Shown here: in pieces, positions 54,779 to 64,000 of the stretch
Position numbering within the stretch: the stretch's first letter is position 1
Layout: each line of letters starts with the position of its first letter
NCBI GenBank assembly: GCA_035048495.1
Contig: CM068551.1
Span: forward strand, 15,068,248-15,132,247
DNA length: 64,000 nt
DNA from: Euptelea pleiosperma
Lineage: Eukaryota; Streptophyta; Magnoliopsida; Ranunculales; Eupteleaceae
Reading direction: 5' to 3'
The notes under the pieces: model-generated
Seen by the model: only the letters and a program-made list of their open reading frames with translations
The model's database searches: none
Told to the model about the DNA's origin: nothing
Program-made: the position numbers and the translations under genes

Positions 54779-57700
54779 GTGTAACGCCCTGAATTTGGAC
54801 CACACGAATCTCAAGGTGTTAGCCACGTGTCATGAATTCAAGGCACGCAAAGCATACTCATTCTCACATCTAACCTATGTTATAAATTTCAGGGGATTTT
54901 TTTTAAATGCGGAAGCGCAGACCTACTCGACATTATACAATAGAGATAATGTGTGAAGTTAAAGATAAATACTTCTAAATAAGAATCTAAATATAAATAC
55001 ATACTCAATCACGAGATCATAACGTAAAATCTGCTTCACTGCAACTAGACTTTACTTCAAAACAAGCCTGAATAAGTCCATAGGTTATTCTCTACAAGAG
55101 AATTCGGGGGGGGGGGTGTGAGCTTTTTTGAAAAAGCTCGCAGGTAACCAAGTATCCTTAAAACAATCATCATAAATACAAAATAATATAACAACAAAAT
55201 ACATTTCATTTTGAAAGAAACAAAAGTCAAAGAGCGAAAATTCAAACTAAACAATTTTATTTAGCAATAAATGATAGAATTTAAAATGTACTAATAAAAT
55301 TAGAAATCAAATAACATTTAAACATTATATCAATAATATCTATATCTCACTCATCACCAACTAATAACAACACAAGGCGGGTAGTCTATTCTTCTTAGAG
55401 TGAAGAGGTTACGACTAGTATCAGCCCTAGTCTAGCAATTATTTCTTTTGTCCCAATACTTAACCAGTGTGGAACCCCACAGTTAGAATCCTGATTTGCG
55501 GTCGGACGGATATTTACCGCTGCGTGTGAAGAGCACACTACAAGTCCGTGAATTTAGGCTCAAGAGGGGGCCTTTGACTACGACACTGAATACACAAGTC
55601 AAAAGAACAACGATGATCAATCGTTCGACGTCTGTAGACATTTCAATGATCCTTAAACTATCCAGGGACCGGCGAACCGTACCCCTCACGTCTATCCTCT
55701 ATCATTTCTAGACTTCCAAGACGTACCACTACAAAGATAATAATCCAGAAAAGAGAAATGAAACTTCTTAGATTTGAATAATGATTCAAGTCGCAAAGAT
55801 AGCCCACACCACCTAGGAGACAAAAATCATTAGTCATATCTTAGAACAATTCGTCACCTCCAAAAAATAGCATAAAACTATTCTTACAGGAATTCAACTG
55901 ATCCTTTTCCAGATCACCTAATGATATATTATATAATATAAATAATAATTAATAATTTTTAATCAACATGACTTTCTTTCTCTTCCAGAAAACCTTTGCA
56001 TACAAATATGTGTTGAATTCCCCTGTCACGTCTTATATGTTCTGTGGTCTTGGGACCAACTTTCCTCATACGGATTATTATGTGTTGAAGCTCATGTGAC
56101 ACACATCATCTAAAATATATATCTCGGGTGGTCTATCACCATTATCACCATCACCCGCTCTATCTATAGTCAGGTTCTAAGTCTCGGGCGGTCTATCACC
56201 ATCACCCATTAATTAAGTTCTTAGTCTCAGACGGTCTATCACCATCACCCGCTAATTGGGGACTTCACGCACCACATACTACAATCAACTTGGAACACCC
56301 ATCCCATAACCACTCACAATCCATGTCAAACCACGTACAATCACTTTTTTCTTTCATTAAATGAAATGGTGAGAGTTGTTTTGATAAAAATCTCCCATCA
56401 TACTTTTGACTTTCAAAAATTCCTCTTCTAAAAACTCAATAGTAAGAAATTCTAAGTTCTAAAAAATAATTAGATTTTCTAACTTAATTCATACATTCAT
56501 AAATCCAATTATATAGGAATATGCATAAATTTGCAAGATTTCAAAATAAATATGAGACGATTATTGAGAGGATAAGAAGCCACCCACCTTGCAATGATAA
56601 TCCAAATGGTCTTCTAATGACTACGTGTATGGCTTACAATTTCGTTGGTTCAGCTGCAACGTCAACGGCTTGAGGGTTCTCCAATGCTTTAAATCTCGAT
56701 CTATTCTCCTCTCTTAGCACGATTCTTTCTCTTCTTCATGATTGATGACAAAATGTAGAGAGAAGAAGAAATTCAATTAAGTTAAAAGATCAAACTCTAA
56801 GTTTATTATAGATTCATTTAAAATGAACAAACCTACCACTTTGACTAAAATGAAATCCTAACGTTGATCACAGTTCGGTTAATCCAACTCAATTCGATAA
56901 ATCAGGGTTCGATAAAAGCTTTGATAATCTTATTATAAACTTTTATAAAGTCCTATTATCATTATTATTACGTGTCTAATTTGTTTAAGTGGTTTATTCT
57001 TATTTTATTATTATATTATTCTCTAATCAGGTTGAGTTGATCCAGGTTAGATTTGTATCAAGTTAACCCAGTTGGATATGGATTTAAGTCTAGGTCAAAT
57101 CTGGACCAAATCGTTTCTAGGTCTTGGCTTAGTTTGCGTGTTGGCCACGGCCAAGCTAAGCACATCTGGGTGGTGTGCATGGTAGATATGGCCCACCACT
57201 CGATGGAGCCATACACAAAATCTCTACTCGGGTCTGCTAACTCAAATCGAGCCACTGGCATAAAGACACATTTGGTCCACACTTGATGGGACTTCAATAC
57301 TAAGACTCAAATTTGTGGGTCCACTGATCCATGAAATGGATGGTCCACATTGTAGGCCCAACCACCAAAAGTCAGCCTAAGGATAATTTCTAGAAGATCC
57401 ATCATTTGAAGGACCCGATCATATAACAAAATAAATCTAAATTTGAAATGAAATAGTCTACCCCTTGATAGACCCAAATACACCAAAAATTAGCCTTATA
57501 GATGATTTGTGACTGATTGATTGATGGATTATATTATTTTATTATTTTTATTGAAGAATTAGATTCTACGCGAAAATAACTCAAAATCGACTCAAGAATC
57601 GTTCAATTCTGAGTTGTATAGCTCGAATTATCGCGTTTTTAAAATTTATGGTGATATTGCAAAATATTTTCCCACACCGAAAATATTTTCTTACTGGAAA

Positions 57701-58604
57701 ATGAACGTCCTTTCAACCCAAATTTGTAATTTTTCAATTTATTTTTTTTATTTGTTTATTTTGGTTTAGCCCATACGCCTTTCATACACTTAACATTAAG
57801 TGGGCCTTTCGTTTGGGCCCAATACCCATTTCTTTCTCTTTATTTTTATTTTTATTTTCTTTCAAACTTCATCTTCAATTTCACGTTCATGCCTTTTGGC
57901 TAAACCAAAACAGAGGCTATGCCTAGCCTCCTCTAAAGAATATAGCCATGGATGGCCTTGATCTCGACCTAGTGGTCCCCACAAAACCAACAATCAAATC
58001 CACATTTGAAATTCCCATATTGTACTAACTTTTAATGGGCGATATGCCGTTCCAAAATGCAACAAAAGCTAGCAAAGACAGAGCTTCTATAGCTCACAAG
58101 CATGACCATTAATGGCCCTTCAAAGCTACCAAAATCATCCAAAAACCTATCTTATAATCCATCAAATGTTTTACCAAGAAGAAATGAGTTTCATACCCAA
58201 ATTTTAAAGCCTCTAACGTCCATTAATGGACTGTATTTGTAACAGAAAAACAACTGATCAGATCTGGTTTATGGCTTCTAATTTTCCTTTCTTTCATGCA
58301 TCCAAAAAGTCACCTGAAATCCCTTTCTCAATAGTTTGAAAATATCCATTAATGGACTGTATTTGGAGCAGAAAAATGTCCCAAAAACCATCCAAAACTA
58401 GCCCTAATATCCCACTAAAAGCATCTTAAGAACACTTTGTTAACACATCAAAAATTCCTCATGAAGCACCATGTTTTCTCCACTCTAAAATTTCCCAAAT
58501 AGTTGCTGATTTTCATAAAAAAAATGAACCAAAACAAAAAGTTTTTAAGGGTGAAATTTACTAACCTTCAATCATCCAAATCTGAAATTTCTTGTGTCAT
58601 TTTG
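54779..58604. other. Non-coding, possible LTR-type repeat starting TGTAACGCCC
   Basis: TGTAACGCCCTGAATTTGG interrupting repeat C looks like an LTR start (GCGGAAGCGCAG follows at about 54921), but I could not find the matching end. 56120-56270 holds three diverged tandem units around CGGTCTATCACCATCACCCG (period about 55 bp). A G10 run lies near 55087. No convincing gene; short ORFs are unsupported. The segment ends with target duplication AAGCC of the copia element. Confidence 0.4.
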
Positions 58605-58609
58605 AAGCC

Positions 58610-58876
58610 TATAGAAGCGTGGAACTGTTCTCCCCAAATCTCGGCCAAGATTCCTCGCCAATAAGAATTCTTGGTTGAATTAATTTGAATTTTGAATTGC
58701 CCAACTTGAATTGAATCTGTAACTCTTTCCTTTAGAAGAGGAAACAAAAATTCTATTATATATCTTTTCCTAGTTTAGAGGAAACAAGCATTGTGTATAT
58801 ATATTGCCTTGAACCCATCGATGAGATGAGTTAAGGAGAATTGCAAATAGAAAACATTATATATCTTTGATTCACA
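58610..58876 (+). repeat. 5' LTR of the copia element
   Basis: 267 bp, TATAGAAGCG...TTGATTCACA. TATA-like TGTGTATATATATTGCC near 58793-58809. Confidence 0.92.
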
Positions 58877-58885
58877 TGGTATCAG
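58877..58885 (+). other. Primer binding site, initiator tRNA-Met
   Basis: TGGTATCAG directly after the LTR end matches the complement of the 3' end of plant initiator tRNA-Met; the match breaks after nine to ten bases. Confidence 0.85.
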
Positions 58886-58955
58886 CCTAACGATCTCCCA
58901 AGCCATACTTGTAGCTGAGATCGACGATCCTTCTATCTCATTCCCCAGATTTCCC

Positions 58956-61931
58956 ATGGCATCCAACACTACTACTAACCAAAGTGCTCCACCACCTTCT
59001 GCATTACCCATTCCATCAACCACACTACAAGCTGCACCAATTCACCACCTAATCAAGCTCGATCGCCAAAACTACCTTTTATGGCACACCCAATTCATGC
59101 TGAAATTAATCGGTTATGATTTAGAAGGCTACGTTGATAGGACAATCACCGCTCCCCCCCGTGCACTCATTAATGGATCTACGAATCCAACATACAATAC
59201 TTGGCGGAGGCAAGACCAAATCTTACTAGGCTGGCTGCTCTCCACGATTTCTGAAACGGTTCTCTCTCAAGTCGTCAGACTATCGACATTGCATGCCGTA
59301 TGGGCAGCATTAGAGAACCAGTTCTCCTCACGATCGCGTGCTCGTCTCATGCTTATTCTCCGAGAACTACAAACAATGCGCAAAGGCGCACTCTCCATGG
59401 TTGACTACCTTAAAAAAGCAAAGCAACTCGCGGACAATCTAGCTGCTTCCAATAACTCTATGCCAGAACCCGACCTTCAACAACTTGTTCTTAATGGCCT
59501 TGACTCGGCGTGTGATGCGATTGTCACAACACTCACAGCAACGTTGGAGGATACACCCATGGATGACTTTAACGCACATCTTCTAGCATTTGATATGAGC
59601 ATTGAAGGACAACAAGTTGCACTCGCAGCGATTCCTGTGGCAAACATGGCAGCAAAGAATCGCTCTATGCCCCACTCGGCTAATACATATCGAAGAAACT
59701 ATACTCGAGGAAATAACAACTGCTATCGTGGGAACACAAGGTCAGGACATCGTCCATCACACTCTAATTTTTCACCTGGCAATCAAGTGGGCCCCTGCCA
59801 ATTATGTGCCCACAAAAATCACACGGCACATACGTTTTGGTTTCGTTATGAACAGAATAATCAAGTGGGAGCTACTCAATCAAATACACAACAAGCATCA
59901 GCCTTTGTAGCAACATCCCACATGTCTCATGACCCCAATTGGTATCCAGATAGTGGTGCAAGCAATCATGTCACGGCCGACCTCGCCAATCTTCATCTAA
60001 GGTCTGAATATACGGGTAATGATCAAGTACAAATTGGTAATGGGACTAGACTTTCTATCTCACATGTTGGTAAGTCTACCCTCTCTACTCCGCATCATAC
60101 ATTTATCCTCAATGATTTACTACATGTCCCTAACATCTCTGCTAATCTCTTGTCAGTTTCTAAATTCACTCGTGATAATTGTGCATATTTTGAATTTCAT
60201 CATAACTTTTTTGTTATTAAGGATTGCCTTACAGGGACAGTACTTCTGCGCGGCCCGAATAAAAATGGACTTTATTGCCTGCCTCAACATCGTGATACAT
60301 CAATACCTACTACTCCTCTCTCTGCTTTTCTTGTTGAGAGTGCGTCTATGGATGTTTGGCATCGTCGGTTGGGTCACCCTATGCAACGCACTGTGCGAAC
60401 AGTTGTAGCCGCCAACTCTCTTCCAGTACACAATAAAGAGTTAAGTTTTTGTCGTCCGTGTCAACTCAGCAAGAGTCATCAGTTGCCTTTTTCTTATAGT
60501 TCAACCATTTATAAAAATCCTCTTGAGTTAATTGTTGTTGATGTATGGGGACCGACTCCTGTTATGTCCAAAGATGGGTTTCATTATTATCTTATATTAA
60601 TGGATGCTTTTAGTCGTTATTCTTGAGTTTACCCCCTTGCTAGTCGCTCCGAAGTGCTTCCAATCTTTATTTCATTTAAATCAAAAGTGGAGAATTTACT
60701 TGACAAAAGAATCAAAATTTTTCAATCGGATAATGGGGGTGAGTTCAAGAAATTGAAAACGTTCTTAGACTCGCATGGAATCATTCAAAGATTTTCTTGC
60801 CCACATACCGCCCAACAAAATGGTCTAGCGGAGCGTCGTCATAAGCACGTGGTTGAGATTGGTCTTGCACTACTATCAAGTGCATCGGTCCCTCTCATTC
60901 ATTGGGTTGATGCCTTTGCAACTTCAACATACTTGGTCGATCGACTACCTACCACAGTCCTCCATAATAAGTCTCCCCTAGAGGTCCTTTTTGGCACAAT
61001 ACCAGATTACCTCTCTTTAAGGACTTTTGGTTGTGAGTGTTTTCCTTATTTACGTCCATACAACTCGCACAAGCTCCAACCTCGTTCTCTATCATGTGTT
61101 TTTCTTTGCTATAGTCCATCCCACAAAGGGTACAAATGTCTCCATATTCCAACTAGTCGTATTTATGTATCATGACATATGGCATTCAATGAAGGTTCAT
61201 TTCCGTTTGCTACAACGCAAAATACTGAAAGTACGGGTTCCATCGCCACACAAATTACCATTCCATCACCTTCACCCAGGCCATCTTTATCACCCCATTC
61301 CATTGCCACCAATCCAAGGTCTTGCCCAATCCCACAAACCAACATCGATCCTCCCACCTTGGATAACACATCTATACCCACCACTTTCCAAAATACTCAA
61401 ACAAACCATGATACTATACAAAGAACCGATAATCAAATTATTTCCAATACCCCCACCACTTCCAATCACCAAATGATAACTCCGTCAAAACATGGTATTT
61501 TCAAACTAAAAGCTTTTAATGCCACAAAGCACCCACTATCAATTGAGGATATAGATGAACCAACATGTTTTTCTCAAGCACATACCAATCCAAATTGGAG
61601 ACATGCCATGGATAATGAAGTTAATGCCTTACTGAAGAATGGCACGTGGACATTGGTACCTCCAACATCTCAGATGAATGTAGTGGGTTGTAAGTGGATA
61701 TTTAAATTGAAAAAGAAAGTTGATGGCACAATTGATCGGTACAAAGCTCGCCTTGTAGTGAAGGGGTTTAACTAAAGAGAAGGTATTGACTATAGAGAAA
61801 CATTTAGCCCAGTGGTCAAAACATGTACCATTAGGACCGTTCTAAGTATTGCCATCTCTAATGGTTGGCCACTACATCAATTAGACGTACAGAATGCTTT
61901 TTTGCATGGGGTCCTTGAAGAAGACTTATGA
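58956..61931 (+). pseudogene. Copia gag-protease-integrase-RT start, three stops
   Basis: One frame from ATG 58956 (MASNTTTNQSAPPPS), stops TGA 60624, TGA 61173 and TAA 61773, ending in a shift near 61925. Gag: LIKLDRQNYLLWHTQFMLKL, and a zinc knuckle CQLCAHKNHTAHTF in which the final Cys of CCHC is Phe. Protease: NWYPDSGASNHVT (Asp-Ser-Gly at 59949). Integrase: zinc site WHRRLGHP...FCRPCQLSK, core VVDVWGPTP, FQSDNGGEF and QQNGLAERRHKH (D-D-E present). RT start: LKNGTWTLVPP, GCKWIFKLKKKVDGTIDRYK and [11 protein letters not shown]. Each stop is explained by one C-to-T or G-to-A step (Trp, Arg and Gln in relatives). Confidence 0.9.
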
Positions 61932-63150
61932 AGCAACCCCCCGGTTTTGATGTCAAAGGGTTTCCAAATCATGTTTGCCGCCTTCACAAATCACTATATG
62001 ACCTAAAACAAGCACCAAGGGCTTGGTATCATCGGCTTAGTTCTTACCTCACTGATTCAGGTTTTATGAGTTCCAAGGCCGACACATCACTTTTTATCAA
62101 GATAACAGCCACTTTTACTATATTCATGCTTATCTATGTGGACAACATTATCATCACAGGTACTTCAGTTGATTGCATCCAAGATCTTATTCATCAACTC
62201 CAATCTCATTTTGCTATCAAGGATCTTGGCGAGCTACACTATTTCCTAGGAATCGAGGCTCACCGACATTGTGATGGCCTTAATTTATCTCAAAGGAAGT
62301 ACACTATTGATCTTCTCAAGAAGACTAAAATGGATAGAGCTAAGCCAATACACACTCCTATGTGCAGTCAAGACAAGCTTTCCAAGGTTAAAGGTCACCT
62401 TTTCCTGACCCGACACTATATCGGAGTGTAGTTGGAGCACTTCAATACCTTACATTGACTCGCCCAGACATTGTATTTGTAGTCAACAAGGTGTGCCAGT
62501 TCATGCAAGATCCTTTAGATGATCATTGGAATGCTGTCAAACGCATCCTACGGTATCTCAAGGACACAATCTCTCATGGACTTCATTTAAAGCCCTCCAA
62601 ATCATTCACATTGAGTGCATTTTCTGACTCAGATTGGGCAGGTTGTACTGATGATCGAAGATCGACAAGTGGTTATTGTATCTTTCTCGGACAGAATCTC
62701 ATATCATGGAGCGCTAGAAAGCAAAAGACAGTTTCACGTTCTAGCACTGAGGCTGAATACCGGGGTGTCGCCATTGCAACTACTGAAATTATTTGGATTC
62801 GTTCACTTCTTCGGGAATTGGGTTTTCTTCCTAAACCATCACCTATATTATGGTGTGATAATCTTGGGACTACGTATCTCACGGTCAATCCGGTGTTCCA
62901 CACCTGTACCAAACATATTGAGATCGATTATCACTTCATTAGAGAACAAGTTGCAAGCAAAAATCTAGATGTCCATTTTATTTCTTCAAAGGATCAGCTG
63001 GCCGACATCTTCACAAAAGCTCTCAGTTCATCAAGATTTATCTTTCTACGAAACAAGTTGACCATCCAAGAAGGACCGCCCAACTTGAAGGGGCGTATAG
63101 AAGCGCAGAACTATTCTCTCCTCATCAATAGGAATTCTTGGTTGAATTAA
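61928..63150 (+). pseudogene. Copia RT C-terminal part and RNase H, frameshifted, catalytic Asp lost
   Basis: 61928-62431 continues RT in a new frame: KQPPGFDVKGFPNHVCRLHKSLYDLKQAPRAWY, then YVDNIIITG at 62135, where family members have YVDD; the second catalytic Asp is Asn (AAC), which should abolish polymerisation. A second frameshift near 62400 leads to 62455-63150: [16 protein letters not shown], RNase [31 protein letters not shown] and WCDNLGT, then [12 protein letters not shown]. The C-terminus runs into the 3' LTR. Confidence 0.9.
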
Positions 63151-63343
63151 TTTGAATTTTGAATTGCCCAACTTGAATTGAATATGTAACTCTTTTCTTT
63201 AGAAGAGGAAACTAAAATTCTATTGTATATCTTTTCCTAGTTTAGAGAAAACAAGCTATGTGTATATATATTGCCTTGAACCCATCGATGAGATGAGTTA
63301 AGGAGAATTGCAAATAGAAAACATTATATATCTTTGATTCACA
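63085..63343 (+). repeat. Polypurine tract and 3' LTR of the copia element
   Basis: TTGAAGGGGCG (63085-63095) primes plus-strand synthesis; the LTR is 63096-63343 (248 bp), about 20 bp shorter than the 5' LTR because of an indel within the first 60 bp. Confidence 0.9.
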
Positions 63344-63348
63344 AAGCC

Positions 63349-63410
63349 CACAGATTCATCTTCAATATTTATGAATTTCAGCCATAGATTTTGGTATATC
63401 ACTTCCATGG

Positions 63411-63451
<41 letters not shown>

Positions 63452-64000
63452 ACTGTGGCTGGTGATGTTTAGAAATGAAAAAAAAAAATGAATTTCAATG
63501 TTTTCAAATTTTGATTTTTAATAAGAAATATGGCAAAATGAAAATTTCCCATGAACAAAGACACTGTCTCTCACTTGCACTAGTTTACCTGAGTAATACA
63601 TTTTGAATATAATATGGTGTAAACCAAAACACCATAATATCATAAAACAATAATTTAAAATATATGAAATAGTGAATCATGGGTCTTACAAGAATAGTCT
63701 AATCGATCAAATCGTATGGATGTGATCTAAAGACATAATATTATAATATATTATTTTTGAGTTGCGCATTTGACTTTCTATTTATTGAAAGTAGACCGAA
63801 AATGAATTTGGTTATATATTAGAAATAATCTCGTTAATTCAAATAATTTCTAAAATTTAGCAAATATTTATAAAAAAAATATAGAAAAATTTTAGAAAAT
63901 TCAAAGAAACTTTTCATAAGCTAATGTTCACTTCATGTCACTAAACTGACACACAACCCTAGGTAATTACTGGAGAAGAACCTTCAAAAGTTTATAAAAA
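63349..64000. other. Non-coding flank with microsatellite
   Basis: AT-rich, with a (TC)n tract at 63418-63450. No gene seen to the window end. Confidence 0.6.
63418..63450. repeat. (TC)n microsatellite
   Basis: About 15 uninterrupted TC units. Confidence 0.95.

Larger units (their letters stand above)
58610..63343 (+). mobile_element. Ty1-copia LTR retrotransposon, 4734 bp, inactive
   Basis: LTRs at 58610-58876 and 63096-63343 are flanked by a perfect 5-bp target duplication AAGCC (58605-58609 and 63344-63348). Domain order gag, protease, integrase, RT, RNase H is the copia order. Both LTRs begin TATAG and end CA, a non-canonical TA...CA pair. Stops, two frameshifts and a changed RT catalytic residue make it non-autonomous. 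The LTRs differ by roughly 4% by eye plus a small indel block near the 5' end. Confidence 0.95.

Noticed and set aside
55483..55711. Opposed 68- and 71-residue ORFs
   Set aside because: No homology recognised and set in non-coding repeat DNA; most likely chance.
57053..57297. Overlapping 77- and 79-residue ORFs on both strands
   Set aside because: No motif, no splice support; ordinary length for chance ORFs in this composition.

Overview
This window is AT-rich nuclear DNA of a flowering plant, dominated by transposable elements. The evidence is a full set of plant element types: a Tat/Ogre-type Ty3-gypsy element primed by tRNA-Arg, a Ty1-copia element primed by initiator tRNA-Met, CACTA, PIF/Harbinger and hAT elements, Helitrons, and L1-like LINEs with RNase H. 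There is also a small family of intron-containing group-3 LEA (late embryogenesis abundant) genes with ABA-type promoters. I cannot fix the species. There is no sign of bacterial, organellar or viral DNA.

Layout. 1-3959: right end of a CACTA transposon whose interior is 18 copies of a 179-bp tandem repeat. 3960-5150: LINE zinc-binding remnant and a short membrane-anchor ORF. 5518-6277 (minus): LEA copy 1, with TATA box and two ABREs upstream. 6460-8510: foldback elements rich in CACGTG. 8512-11030 (minus): 5'-truncated LINE. 11037-18729 (plus): broken Tat-type gypsy element (gag-PR-RT, then an antisense ORF and 3' LTR) whose RNase H-integrase part is replaced by foldback DNA and a J-domain pseudogene. 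19604-21075: PIF/Harbinger-like element with TTA duplication. 21389-21866 (minus): LEA copy 2. 22835-30316: degenerate minisatellite, three Helitron arrays, an hAT MITE and foldback elements. 30613-31936 (minus): LEA copy 3, a five-exon in-frame fusion of two LEA genes. 33765-51665 (plus): a complete but dead 17.9-kb Tat/Ogre-like element with perfect TSD CCGAC, itself carrying a Tourist-like MITE. 52-58.6 kb: non-coding repeats, including a pre-insertion ('empty') site for one Helitron array. 58610-63343 (plus): a 4.7-kb copia element with perfect TSD AAGCC and non-canonical TA...CA LTR ends.

The only likely functional host genes are the three LEA genes. All lie on the minus strand, share exon phase and splice sites, and have the same promoter plan (TATA plus two ACGTGTC boxes), so they form one tandem family spread apart by insertions. 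Every retroelement reading frame examined is broken, mostly by stops that C-to-T (or G-to-A) change would produce. The most interesting items are the LEA fusion gene, the Helitron array with its paralogous empty site, the exact-period satellite with higher-order order at a CACTA end, and the foldback family that seeds G-box motifs around the LEA genes.
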